Origin: an uncultured Clostridia bacterium
GTDB taxonomy: Bacteria > Bacillota > Clostridia > Christensenellales > UBA1242
Length of the DNA: 39,707 bases
Direction of reading: 5' to 3'
NCBI GenBank assembly: GCA_947632645.1
Contig: CANRQB010000006.1
Location: 1 to 39,707 of the forward strand
In this document: positions 13,827 to 21,795 of the stretch, in pieces
Numbering within the stretch: position 1 is the first letter of the stretch
Layout of the letters: every line of letters begins with the position of its first letter
Program-made: the position numbers and the translations under genes
Notes under the pieces: model-generated
Database searches by the model: none
What the model saw: the letters and a program-made list of their open reading frames with translations, nothing else
What the model was told of the DNA's origin: nothing

Positions 13827-15588
13827 ATAACTCTTTGTTTTTAAAGGCAAGTTTGGCTATAACAAGCGGTACAATTATAAGAACTAAACTGACAATTCCA
13901 ACCGTTATAATCGATGTGCCGGCATACACATTTTCGGCCAATAGGCGGCTTAACAAATCGCTGGTATTTGTATACAGTGAACTGCCAAATAGGGCAAATA
14001 GTGATATGTGGCTGAATGGATAAAACATCAGCCAACTTTTCATTCCGCCAGAAAACACAGGAAGCAACAAATTTAAAATGTAAATTAACAACATTATGGT
14101 TATTGCTAAAAGGTCGGATTTTAATAGGGTAGATAGCATAAGCGCGATGGATGCGTAGATAACAATTTGCACAATAAAGCTTAATAGATACAGCCCAAGC
14201 ATGCCAAGTGGGTGAATAACCATAGTGGTTGTGCCGTTGAAAATGGTTAATATGGGTTTTGCACCGAATCCGCCATAAACTGCTGCACCAACTATAAGTG
14301 AAATTATAGCACTAAACAGTAAAATTATACTAGACATCAACACAACGGATATAAGTTTGCCAAACAAAATTTCGCCACGGCTTATTGGGCGGATGGCAAA
14401 ATAGCGCATCGACCCTTCTTTAATTTCGCCCGCGATAGTGTGGCAAGCGGACATTATGGCGTAAGTTAAAATAACTATAGAAAATAACTTTAAAATGAAG
14501 TACGAATAATCATATGCGCTTTTTTCGTTGCCAATTGTGGTGCCAACGGCAAGTGGGCTAGAGTAATCCTCTATCACCTTATGATTTTTGAATATATAGC
14601 TATATTTGGTGAAATTTGTATCTGCGCTAAATTTAGTTTCGTCGGACAAATCGGTTAAGATATATTGTTTGTTAGCTTTTAAACTATCAAAAGCGTTGGT
14701 CAACAATTCATATTTAACCATATTTAGGTACGAGTTGGTAGTGTTTGCATAGTCATTAATAAGGGTAATAAATTCATCTAATTTTTTGCCGTTATTATCG
14801 TACGAAAGTTCGCCATTTACCCCTTCAAATAACTTGTTGATTTTGGTGTCAATCTCCTGCAAGGCAGATATCACTGTGCCATATTTGGTTATTTTGCTTT
14901 GTGCATTTATAAGTTCGGTGTAGTCAGCTATTGTTTCGCTAGGCAACTTTGGAAAATAATAATTATTTATGCAACTAACTAGTTGGTCGTTATAATTTTT
15001 GGTAAAATAGCCATAAAAAGCTTTATAGTCAGGTGCTTCGCTTACCGATAAAGTGTCGTACTCTATCTTTATTCTATTTACGCATTCGGTTAATTGCGAT
15101 TGGTTTTCGTTAGAACAAAATATAGCATAAGAAACGCCATCTACCGAATTAAAACTTGCTAAATCTTGGGTTAAAAAATTTCTAATTGCAAATATCGCGT
15201 TCATTAAATCGGTTGCTGCGGCCTGTTTTTCTTTGTTATTATAATCGTCAATCTCGGCAGTAGTTTGCATATAAACTTCTGCATCGTGCAAATTATTAAG
15301 ATATTCATCTAATTTTAATTTGCCATCACTAGTGTAGGTTAGTTTATAAGTGTTAACCGCATTTACGCTAGATTCGATGTACGAATCGTATTTTTCTTTT
15401 TCGCTTTTATAGTTGGCTAAGGTAAAACCGGTTTGTGCAAACACTTCGGATGCGTCTGAGGCAGGTTTAACTTCTGGCTTATAAATCAGCACGCCCAAAA
15501 CTAAAATTACCGCCAAAAAAGCTGCCAAGACATATATCCCCGGCTTAGAAACCATCTTTTTAATTTCTGCGGAAATAACCTTAAACAT
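13825..15588 (-). CDS. ABC-2 type transporter permease
   Basis: This 587-residue membrane protein has one N-terminal membrane helix (about 15-37), then a large extracytoplasmic domain of about 320 residues rich in Tyr, Asn and Lys, then about six membrane helices from about 365 to the end. This is the layout of ABC-2 family permeases with a big external loop. The segment AGEIKEGSMRYFAIRPISRGEILFGKLIS between the second and third helices is the cytoplasmic coupling region typical of this family. It is the last gene of a PadR-ATPase-permease operon, 8 nt after the ATPase, with AGGAGG before the start. The substrate is unknown; regulated ABC-2 exporters of this arrangement often handle antibiotics, peptides or lipids. 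Confidence 0.87.
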   Translation of the reverse strand: MFKVISAEIKKMVSKPGIYVLAAFLAVILVLGVLIYKPEVKPASDASEVFAQTGFTLANYKSEKEKYDSYIESSVNAVNTYKLTYTSDGKLKLDEYLNNLHDAEVYMQTTAEIDDYNNKEKQAAATDLMNAIFAIRNFLTQDLASFNSVDGVSYAIFCSNENQSQLTECVNRIKIEYDTLSVSEAPDYKAFYGYFTKNYNDQLVSCINNYYFPKLPSETIADYTELINAQSKITKYGTVISALQEIDTKINKLFEGVNGELSYDNNGKKLDEFITLINDYANTTNSYLNMVKYELLTNAFDSLKANKQYILTDLSDETKFSADTNFTKYSYIFKNHKVIEDYSSPLAVGTTIGNEKSAYDYSYFILKLFSIVILTYAIMSACHTIAGEIKEGSMRYFAIRPISRGEILFGKLISVVLMSSIILLFSAIISLIVGAAVYGGFGAKPILTIFNGTTTMVIHPLGMLGLYLLSFIVQIVIYASIALMLSTLLKSDLLAITIMLLIYILNLLLPVFSGGMKSWLMFYPFSHISLFALFGSSLYTNTSDLLSRLLAENVYAGTSIITVGIVSLVLIIVPLVIAKLAFKNKEL

Positions 15589-15596
15589 TTTTCCTC

Positions 15597-16529
15597 CTAT
15601 AAAATACTGCTAGAAGTTCGGCTACCATTAAGTAGATCGAAGTAGAGTTCTTCTAGTGATTTTTGTATTTTCTTTATCCCATAAATTTTAACCTTTTTAA
15701 AGGTTAAAAATGAAATTACCGAAGCAATGTTTTCTTCTTTAAGTGGCAAAATAACCGAATTTCCAACCACCTTGCATGGAAGTTTGTATTGTTTTTTGAT
15801 AAGCATTCCAGCATAGTTAGGGTAGTTGCAAACAAATTGAACACGCTGCTTTGCCTCGACCATCTTGTTTATTTCGTCCATCGTGCGATATTCGATAAGC
15901 CGCCCATTATTTATAAGCGCAATAACATCGCAAACCAGTTCCAGCTCGGCCAAATTGTGGCTAGAAATTATAATTGCGATGCGCTCCTTATCCGCTAAAA
16001 CGCGCAAAATATTTCTTATTTCAACTATACCATTAGGGTCTAGCCCGTTGGTTGGTTCGTCCAAAATAAGCAAATTGGGTTTATTTAAAAGTGCCTGTGC
16101 AATACCAAGTCGCTGCTTCATGCCAAGCGAGTAGGTGCTAACTTTATCTTTTATGCGATTTTCCATGCCAACCAGTTTTACAATTTGGTCTATCCTTGCC
16201 TTGGCGCGCTTATCGTAGAAGTTTGCGTACAATTTAAGGTTGTTTAAGCCAGAAAGATAAGGGTATAGTTGTGGTGTTTCTACCACCGCACCAATGTTAT
16301 CTATAGCGCGTTTAAAGCTGTAGTTTATGTTGTAGCCACAAATTCTAACTGCGCCTTCAGTTGCTGGTGTAAGCCCAGTTATCATACGAATGGTGGTGGA
16401 TTTACCCGCGCCGTTTGGCCCAACAAAACCAAAAATTTGCCCAGGAAAAAGCGAAAATGATACATTATCTACCACTTTTTTTGAGCCATAAACCTTTGTT
16501 AAATTTTTACATTCTAAAACTGGTCTCAT
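15597..16529 (-). CDS. ABC transporter ATP-binding protein
   Basis: This 310-residue nucleotide-binding subunit has Walker A GPNGAGKST (about 38-46), the signature YSLGMKQRLGIAQALL (about 132-147), Walker B LLILDEPTNGLD (about 152-163) and the switch His in ISSHNLAELE. The extra C-terminal about 90 residues (after YRTMDEINKMVE) match the extension common in ABC-2 exporter ATPases of the BcrA/CcmA-like group. It lies 8 nt before the permease, with which it should form the transporter, and 8 nt after the PadR-like gene. AAGGAG precedes the ATG. Confidence 0.93.
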   Translation of the reverse strand: MRPVLECKNLTKVYGSKKVVDNVSFSLFPGQIFGFVGPNGAGKSTTIRMITGLTPATEGAVRICGYNINYSFKRAIDNIGAVVETPQLYPYLSGLNNLKLYANFYDKRAKARIDQIVKLVGMENRIKDKVSTYSLGMKQRLGIAQALLNKPNLLILDEPTNGLDPNGIVEIRNILRVLADKERIAIIISSHNLAELELVCDVIALINNGRLIEYRTMDEINKMVEAKQRVQFVCNYPNYAGMLIKKQYKLPCKVVGNSVILPLKEENIASVISFLTFKKVKIYGIKKIQKSLEELYFDLLNGSRTSSSIL

Positions 16530-16537
16530 ACCACTCC

Positions 16538-17719
16538 TTATTTGTTTAGTTTAACCATAAAAATATAACCTATTATAACATCAAACAAACTTACTGCACT
16601 AATTATAATTGGCGCATAAAAATTTGCAAAGTTTTTTATATTAAACATGCCTGTGAATGATGTTTTTATTATAGTCAAATTAAGCACAAGCGTTACAACC
16701 AAGGTTAAAAGCATAACAATAAGTGTGACAATTAAACCTCGTTTTAGATTGTAAATGTAGGGGTGCTCTTCCCAGTTTAGACGCCATTTTTGAATGTTTA
16801 GCGCGTAGACAATAGGGTATAAAACAAGCCCTAAACAGCCACAAACAAGTGCAGCATAGTAAACATAAGGTTTTGCTGTAATATGGATGGATATTGCAGT
16901 TAAAGCAAGCGCCAAAACTAAATATATGCAGCTGCACATAATTTTAAGGCCAAGATTTTTTGCCGTGCGTTTGCTGCGCAGATAGGCGGCATTTTGCTTT
17001 AAATCCACAAAATCCACATAGTTGATATTGCTGTAATTTAGCGTGGAATTTGCGTTGTCGTACTCGGTGTATTTTTTGTTGGTGTTCTCGTAAATTGTTT
17101 TTAAACTATCCTTATATTCGCTAGAAATAAGCGCTTCTTTTTTGCTGGCGAAACTAGAAACATTTTGGTTGTTTGCAAATTTTTCCTGCTTATTTTCGGT
17201 TTCCGATTTTAAAATGCTGGTATTTTGTTTGTTAATGTCCGCCTCGGTGGAGTTATCGATGCTGTTTAAGCTAAACACTTCTTGGCTAGGCAAAATAGTT
17301 TCCCTTTCGCTAACATCTAGCACATCCATAATAGAAACTTGGGTTGGGGCAGTGTCCTGCTCGATAGGTTGAGCTGCTTCTTCTGGTTGATTTTCGTCTA
17401 AGGTTGGCTGATTGGTTTCTTCTTCCTCCGCCAAAATATTTTCTATAACAACGTTATAGTTTGGCAGAGTTTGGGCTTGAAGTTTGCCGTTTTCGGTAAG
17501 TTTGTAGTAGTGGCGCTTGCCGCCGATGTCGCTATCCAACCAATAAGAGGATATAAATTTAGATTTTTCTAACTTCTTTAAAATGGTGTAAAGAGTGGGC
17601 TGCTTAATTATAATTCTAGCACCCGAACGATTTTCGATATTTTTGGTTATTTCCAAACCATATTTGTCGCCACTGTTAAGTTCAAGCAAAATTAACGGTA
17701 TTAAATCGACAGTTTTCAT
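16538..17719 (-). CDS. PadR-family regulator fused to a four-helix membrane domain
   Basis: In this 393-residue protein, residues 1-85 are a PadR winged helix: DLIPLILLELNSGDKYGLEI, KQPTLYTILKKLEKSKFISS and GGKRHYYKLTENGK, the last being the classical PadR wing. Residues about 90-255 form a long acidic, low-complexity linker. The C-terminal about 130 residues hold four membrane helices (about 258-282, 288-312, 325-350, 365-388). Usual PadR proteins are 110-180 residues and soluble, so this is a membrane-tethered form. It heads the operon with the ABC transporter and probably senses the membrane or the transport substrate and represses its own operon. A palindrome overlaps its promoter. The ribosome site is AAAGGAG. 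Confidence 0.85.
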   Translation of the reverse strand: MKTVDLIPLILLELNSGDKYGLEITKNIENRSGARIIIKQPTLYTILKKLEKSKFISSYWLDSDIGGKRHYYKLTENGKLQAQTLPNYNVVIENILAEEEETNQPTLDENQPEEAAQPIEQDTAPTQVSIMDVLDVSERETILPSQEVFSLNSIDNSTEADINKQNTSILKSETENKQEKFANNQNVSSFASKKEALISSEYKDSLKTIYENTNKKYTEYDNANSTLNYSNINYVDFVDLKQNAAYLRSKRTAKNLGLKIMCSCIYLVLALALTAISIHITAKPYVYYAALVCGCLGLVLYPIVYALNIQKWRLNWEEHPYIYNLKRGLIVTLIVMLLTLVVTLVLNLTIIKTSFTGMFNIKNFANFYAPIIISAVSLFDVIIGYIFMVKLNK

Positions 17720-17736
17720 ACAACTCCTTTAACGAG

Positions 17737-17782
17737 TAATAAATATTATATTTATTATATAAAAAATGAGTATATAAGTCAA
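17737..17782 (-). promoter_or_regulatory. Promoter and probable PadR operator of the transporter operon
   Basis: On the - strand TTGACT (17782-17777), 17 nt, TATAAT (17759-17754). A 21-bp palindrome TAATAAATAT-T-ATATTTATTA (17737-17757) overlaps the -10 box and the expected start point, a position where a dimeric PadR repressor would block transcription. That PadR binds here is inference. Confidence 0.7.
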
Positions 17783-17865
17783 TAAAAAACACGCAAATTT
17801 TACATAAATTGTGAATTTTAGTTGATATATACCCAATAAATTGTGTTGTTAATTTTAAAATGAAA

Positions 17866-18450
17866 CTAAATTTTGTTGCGGATAAGCCCAACAACTTTGC
17901 CCAAAATGGTTAGGTGATCGGTATAAATTGGCTGCATAAACGAGTTTTCAGGCTGCAGGCGGAAATATCGGTTTTCTTTATAATAGCGCTTGACAGTGGC
18001 TTCATTATCGATTAGGCAGGCAATAATTTCGCCATTATTGGCAACCGATTGCTTAGAAATAACCACATAATCATTGTTGTAGATGCCCACGTTAACCATG
18101 CTGTCGCCTTTAACTTTAAGCAAAAATAGGTCGGTACCAGAAAATAGGTTTTCTGAAAAAGAGAACTGTTCGGTTAAATTTTCTTCTGCCAAAATGGGTT
18201 TGCCTGCCGCAATTGTGCCAAGCAGGGGTAGGGTTATTGTGCTAAACGATTTGTTTGTAAGCTCTATGGCACGATTTTTGTTTTTGCCGCGCGTTATTTT
18301 GCCCATGTTCTCTAGCCGCTTTAAATAATAGTCGCCACTAGAAGTAGAAGTGAAGTTGAAATGCGCACAAATTTCCCGCACAGTGGGGGAATTGTTGTTT
18401 TGTTTTACATAATCTTCTATGTAATTATAAATTTGTTCGGTTTTATCCAT
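17866..18450 (-). CDS. lexA: SOS repressor LexA
   Basis: This 194-residue protein has an N-terminal winged helix-turn-helix (about 1-65; SPTVREICAHFNFTSTSS is the recognition region). The C-terminal autopeptidase domain has the cleavage bond Ala82-Gly83 in GTIAAGKP, the nucleophile Ser117 in KGDSMVN and Lys154 in ATVKRYY. RecA-stimulated self-cleavage at this bond relieves repression of DNA-damage genes. The length is slightly short for the family (about 200-205). The promoter contains a Gram-positive type LexA box, so autoregulation is likely. AAAGGATGG precedes the ATG. The next gene upstream is the tyrosine recombinase, separated by about 150 bp. Confidence 0.93.
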   Translation of the reverse strand: MDKTEQIYNYIEDYVKQNNNSPTVREICAHFNFTSTSSGDYYLKRLENMGKITRGKNKNRAIELTNKSFSTITLPLLGTIAAGKPILAEENLTEQFSFSENLFSGTDLFLLKVKGDSMVNVGIYNNDYVVISKQSVANNGEIIACLIDNEATVKRYYKENRYFRLQPENSFMQPIYTDHLTILGKVVGLIRNKI

Positions 18451-18468
18451 ACACCATCCTTTGTAACG

Positions 18469-18497
18469 AGTTTATCACAAAAAAATTATTTTGTCAA
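18469..18497 (-). promoter_or_regulatory. lexA promoter
   Basis: On the - strand TTGACA (18497-18492), 17 nt, TAAACT (18474-18469), with the transcript starting about 12 nt before the ATG. Confidence 0.78.
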
Positions 18498-18508
18498 ACA
18501 TTTGTTCG
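18495..18508 (-). promoter_or_regulatory. LexA box (SOS operator)
   Basis: CGAACAAATGTTTG on the - strand matches the Gram-positive LexA consensus CGAAC-N4-GTTCG with one mismatch. It overlaps the first bases of the -35 hexamer. I saw no second good LexA box in the window. Confidence 0.83.
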
Positions 18509-18568
18509 ATAAATTTTCGATTTTTTTAAAATTTTTTATATTTTTGTAAATAATTGCTTTTTAAACTA

Positions 18569-18610
18569 AATATGTGGTATGTAGCGCATATAATACACTA
18601 TATTTTGTTA
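18569..18610. repeat. Second copy of the dispersed GGTATGTAG palindromic element
   Basis: TATGTGGTATGTAGCGCATA at 18571, then TATATTTTGT at 18599, matches the element after thiI (8752-8788) over about 40 bp with small gaps. It overlaps the stop codon end of the recombinase gene, so it may serve as that gene's terminator. Confidence 0.5.
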
Positions 18611-19665
18611 TCAAACTGGTCTAAACGCACCTTACCAGCCACCGAACGACGGGCATCATCACTGATTGCAGCATAGTGTTTGCGTGTGGTGTTAACGTCT
18701 TTATGCCCCAAAACCTCTGCCACAATGTATATATCTTTGGTTTCTCTATATAAATTTGTGCCATAAGTAGAGCGCAATTTATGTGGGGTGATATTCTTTA
18801 GTGGAGTGGCAATTTTGGCATATTTTTTGATTAGATACTCCATTGCACGCACCTGCATGCGTTTGTTTTGGCTAGATAAAAACAGCGCGCGTTCTTCTTT
18901 AGGGATGTTTAAACTTTCCCTATATTGTAGATACTCTTTTAAAATTTGAGCCAAATCCTCGCCAAAATATAAGATAACTTGGTTGCCGCCTTTGCGGGTT
19001 ACTCTAAATGAATTTAGGTTGAAATTGAAATCATCAATATTCAGCCCAACACACTCGCTTACACGAATTCCGGTTGCCAAAAACAGCGATACAATGGCTT
19101 TATCGCGTATTTTAAACTTTTCGTTATATTTTTGCTGGTGGTCAGTAAATCCGGTTAGGGTGTTGCAAGCGTACATAAGTTCGGTGGTCTCTTCATTTTC
19201 AAGCCTGATTATAGGTTTTTCATGCAGTTTTGGGCTGGCAACTTTGGCTGCAACATTAGCTTTTATCATGTCCTTATTAAACATATATTTAAAGAAGGCG
19301 CGTAACGATGATAGTTTGCGCATTTTGCCGCGTTCACCGTTTGATAGCACTGTGCCATCGTCCTTATCGTAGTAGGAGATATATGCCAAATAGCGCTCGA
19401 TTAGGCGGGCGTCAATCAAATCCAAATCGTTTATTGTAAGAGATTTTATTGGCTTGTTTAAAAAATCACTTTCAAAAGTTACAAGATAGTTAAAAAAGGT
19501 TTTTAAATCCACCGCATAGTTAAGGCGGGTTAATGGAGTGGTTGTATCTTGTATACCTATAAAGAAAATACTACAAAATGCAGGCAATTCGGGCAACATT
19601 TGATTTAGTTTTTGCATGTTTTTGCGGTTTCTATCCAGATAATAATTATTTGAAATACTAGGCAT
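18598..19665 (-). CDS. Large tyrosine recombinase, XerS-like; probable chromosome dimer resolvase
   Basis: This 355-residue protein has a long N-terminal core-binding domain (about 1-155) and a catalytic domain. The active-site set is complete: Arg in ATGIRVSE, Lys in VTRKGGNQ, H-x-x-R in TPHKLRST, the late His in LGHKDVN and the Tyr nucleophile in TTRKHY. XerC/XerD are about 300 residues; the single recombinase XerS of streptococci is about 356 and has the same extended N-terminus, so I call it XerS-like. Its upstream region carries an exact copy of one arm of the dif-like palindrome found 3 kb away, as expected for a resolvase beside its site. A plain integrase is the alternative, but no other mobile-element genes are present. 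GAGGT precedes the ATG. Confidence 0.82.
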   Translation of the reverse strand: MPSISNNYYLDRNRKNMQKLNQMLPELPAFCSIFFIGIQDTTTPLTRLNYAVDLKTFFNYLVTFESDFLNKPIKSLTINDLDLIDARLIERYLAYISYYDKDDGTVLSNGERGKMRKLSSLRAFFKYMFNKDMIKANVAAKVASPKLHEKPIIRLENEETTELMYACNTLTGFTDHQQKYNEKFKIRDKAIVSLFLATGIRVSECVGLNIDDFNFNLNSFRVTRKGGNQVILYFGEDLAQILKEYLQYRESLNIPKEERALFLSSQNKRMQVRAMEYLIKKYAKIATPLKNITPHKLRSTYGTNLYRETKDIYIVAEVLGHKDVNTTRKHYAAISDDARRSVAGKVRLDQFDNKI

Positions 19666-19696
19666 TTTTCTACCTCTGTTGCATCCATTTTATCAC

Positions 19697-19710
19697 ATCT
19701 TTGCGTAAAA
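19697..19710. other. Copy of the dif-like arm upstream of the recombinase gene
   Basis: ATCTTTGCGTAAAA is identical to 14 bp of the left arm of the palindrome at 22623-22658. It is followed by AACAAC, two more bases, then TTTT; the reverse-complemented palindrome likewise has CAAC plus two bases, then TTTT. It is therefore a degenerate site with one good arm, about 30 nt upstream of the recombinase start, and may serve as a binding site for autoregulation. Confidence 0.6.
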
Positions 19711-19754
19711 AACAACTGTTTTGTATTCTGTTTTAAAAAATTTTCAAAAACATA

Positions 19755-19783
19755 TTGACAAAGTTGAAGTATGATATTATAAT
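19755..19783 (+). promoter_or_regulatory. Promoter of the 19811 gene
   Basis: TTGACA (19755-19760), 17 nt, TATAAT (19778-19783), both perfect, followed by AAGGAG and the ATG at 19811. Confidence 0.88.
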
Positions 19784-19810
19784 TAGTTTAGCAAATAAAA
19801 AGGAGAAAAT

Positions 19811-20176
19811 ATGGAAAATTCAAACATCGTTTTAGAAGGCGAAATGCTAAATGGAGGTAAAAAATTTGTTCTTTGGAAAAAAGCCGATGGGCAAAAAGAT
19901 GAGGTTGATGGCTTAGCAAATATCTTAAACACTTTAACTAAGCAAGAAATTAAATCCTCAGACTACTTTTATGTGCCCGCATCCAGTTTGGCAAAGATCT
20001 TGGCAATATTGGAAAGAAATATAATCTTAAATTTAAATGGAGATAAATTTGCTTTAACTGCTGCAAAGTCCAACGAAATAGATTTGAAAACTTCTAATTT
20101 TGACGACATATTAGCAAAATTGAATGAACTTTATAGCAATATATCTATTGAAGGAGATTATTTTCTTCATTCCTAG
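19811..20176 (+). CDS. Hypothetical protein, 121 residues
   Basis: I do not recognise this protein. It starts after AAAAGGAGAAAAT and begins MENSNIVLEGEMLNGGKKFV. It is soluble and acidic, with beta-like hydrophobic stretches at the start (NIVLEGEML, KFVLWKK) and a helical C-terminal half (DDILAKLNELYSNI). It has a perfect sigma A promoter and a good terminator, so it is a separate, probably well-expressed unit between the recombinase gene and serS. No motif suggests a function. The codon composition resembles the neighbours. Confidence 0.75.
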   Translation: MENSNIVLEGEMLNGGKKFVLWKKADGQKDEVDGLANILNTLTKQEIKSSDYFYVPASSLAKILAILERNIILNLNGDKFALTAAKSNEIDLKTSNFDDILAKLNELYSNISIEGDYFLHS

Positions 20177-20220
20177 ATGGGATATTAGTTTTAAATTCTT
20201 CTATAATAAATACAATTTAG

Positions 20221-20244
20221 GCGGCTTGGCCGCTTATTTTTTTT
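20221..20244 (+). terminator. Terminator after the 19811 gene
   Basis: GCGGC-TTG-GCCGC (20221-20233) followed by TTA and eight T. Confidence 0.87.
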
Positions 20245-20260
20245 ATTTGCGCCAATTTTG

Positions 20261-20289
20261 TTTACAATTTTTTTCATTTGGTGTAAAAT
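20261..20289 (+). promoter_or_regulatory. Promoter of serS
   Basis: TTTACA (20261-20266), 17 nt, TAAAAT (20284-20289), 19 nt before the ATG with AGGAGA in between. The leader is far too short for a T-box. Confidence 0.65.
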
Positions 20290-20308
20290 ATAGTCATTAG
20301 GAGAAATC

Positions 20309-21595
20309 ATGATAGACATAAATTTAATTCGCACCAATCCAGATAAGGTTAAAGAGAACATTAAAAAGAAGTTCCAAAACCACAAATTGCATTTGGTGGA
20401 TGAAGTGCTAGAAATGGATAAACAAGTGCGCGCCCTTAAGCAAGAAGGGGATGCCTTGCGTGCAAAACGCAACACCTTATCGGGCGAAATTGGCAAACTT
20501 ATGAAAGATGGCAAAAAGGCGGAAGCCGAAAAAATTAAGGCAGAAGTGGTGGCAAATAATGCCCGCGTAGCCGAAATTGAGCAGCAAACGGGTGAACTGG
20601 ATGCCAAAATCCGTACGGCAATGATGAGCATACCAAACATTATTGCGGACGATGTGCCAATCGGCGAGGACGATAGCAAGAACGTTCAAGCGCAAACCTT
20701 TTTGGAAGCTAAGGTGCCAGATTTTGAAATCCCATACCACACCGATATTTTGGAGCGCCTAGATGGCATAGATATCGATAGCGCCCGCCGCACATCCGGC
20801 CAAGGGTTCTATTATTTAACGGGCGACATTGCGCGTTTGCACAGTGCAATTCTTTCTTACGCGCGCGATTTTATGATAAATAAGGGTTTCACCTATGTTA
20901 TCCCGCCATTTATGATACATGGCAACGTGGTAGAAGGGGTGATGAGTTTTGAAGAAATGGGCAACATGATGTACAAAATTGAAGGGGAAGATCTATACCT
21001 TATTGGCACAAGCGAACACAGCATGATTGGCCGCTTTATGAACACCATTATCCCAGAAGAAAAATTGCCGCTTAAACTTACAAGCTACAGCCCATGTTTT
21101 AGGAAGGAAAAGGGTGCACATGGCCTAGAAGAGCGCGGAATCTACCGCATCCACCAGTTTGAAAAACAGGAGATGGTGGTTATCTGCAAGCCGGAAGAGA
21201 GCGAAGAGTGGTACAATAAAATGTGGAATTATTCGGTTGAATTGTTTGTTTCTATGGAGATACCGGTGCGCACACTTGTTTGCTGTTCGGGCGATTTGGC
21301 GGACTTAAAATACCGCAGCCTAGACGTAGAAGCTTGGAGCCCACGCCAGAAAAAGTATTTTGAAGTGTGCTCGTGCAGTAACTTAACCGATGCACAGGCG
21401 CGTAGGCTAGGCATCCGCTACAAAACCGAAAAGGGCAACCAATATGCCCACACGCTTAACAACACGGTTGTTGCGCCACCACGCATGCTTATCGCTTTTG
21501 TGGAAAACCACTTGCAAGCCGACGGCAGCGTAACCATCCCAGAAGTGCTTTGGCCATACATGGGCGGCACCAAGGTTATTAAGCCAAAAAAATAG
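20309..21595 (+). CDS. serS: Seryl-tRNA synthetase
   Basis: This 428-residue class II synthetase charges tRNA-Ser. The N-terminal about 105 residues form the long antiparallel coiled-coil arm (KQVRALKQEGDALRAKRNTL...) that grips the tRNA variable arm. The catalytic domain has the TSEHSM segment, motif 2 FRKEKGAHGLEERGIYRIHQ and motif 3 with APPRMLIAFVENH, ending in GSVTIPEVLWPYMGG. The length is normal. The start follows AGGAGA by 5 nt. It is the last + strand gene before the 1.3-kb non-coding dif-like region. Codon use is noticeably richer in GC than the neighbours, as expected for a highly expressed gene. Confidence 0.97.
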   Translation: MIDINLIRTNPDKVKENIKKKFQNHKLHLVDEVLEMDKQVRALKQEGDALRAKRNTLSGEIGKLMKDGKKAEAEKIKAEVVANNARVAEIEQQTGELDAKIRTAMMSIPNIIADDVPIGEDDSKNVQAQTFLEAKVPDFEIPYHTDILERLDGIDIDSARRTSGQGFYYLTGDIARLHSAILSYARDFMINKGFTYVIPPFMIHGNVVEGVMSFEEMGNMMYKIEGEDLYLIGTSEHSMIGRFMNTIIPEEKLPLKLTSYSPCFRKEKGAHGLEERGIYRIHQFEKQEMVVICKPEESEEWYNKMWNYSVELFVSMEIPVRTLVCCSGDLADLKYRSLDVEAWSPRQKKYFEVCSCSNLTDAQARRLGIRYKTEKGNQYAHTLNNTVVAPPRMLIAFVENHLQADGSVTIPEVLWPYMGGTKVIKPKK

Positions 21596-21687
21596 CCTTA
21601 ATATAGTTTAAAAGGGTAGGCGTGAAAGATTTCCGATTTAACCAAATAAACATAAATTTAATTGTTAAAATATAATTCTATAAAATT

Positions 21688-21712
21688 CCAATCCATCAAG
21701 GGTTGGTTTTTT
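21688..21712 (+). terminator. Terminator after serS
   Basis: CCAATCC (21688-21694), loop ATCAA, GGGTTGG (21700-21706), then six T. The stem has one T:G pair. Confidence 0.8.
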
Positions 21713-21728
21713 GTTGCTAATGCTAGTT

Positions 21729-21742
21729 TTTTACGCAAAGAT
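21729..21742. other. Copy of the dif-like arm downstream of serS
   Basis: TTTTACGCAAAGAT is identical to 14 bp of the right arm of the palindrome at 22623-22658, in the same orientation and 915 bp to its left. The opposite arm position here matches only about half of the bases, so it is a half-site. Confidence 0.6.
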
Positions 21743-21795
21743 GTTTAATTTGATATTAAAATGTGAATAATCTAAAATCCGATATTAGATAATTA

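Noticed and set aside
18598..19665. Phage or ICE integrase
   Set aside because: No other phage or conjugation genes are nearby; length, neighbours and the dif-like site favour a chromosomal resolvase, though the possibility is not excluded.
20177..20308. T-box riboswitch before serS
   Set aside because: A promoter ends about 19 nt before the ATG, and the preceding hairpin belongs to the upstream gene.
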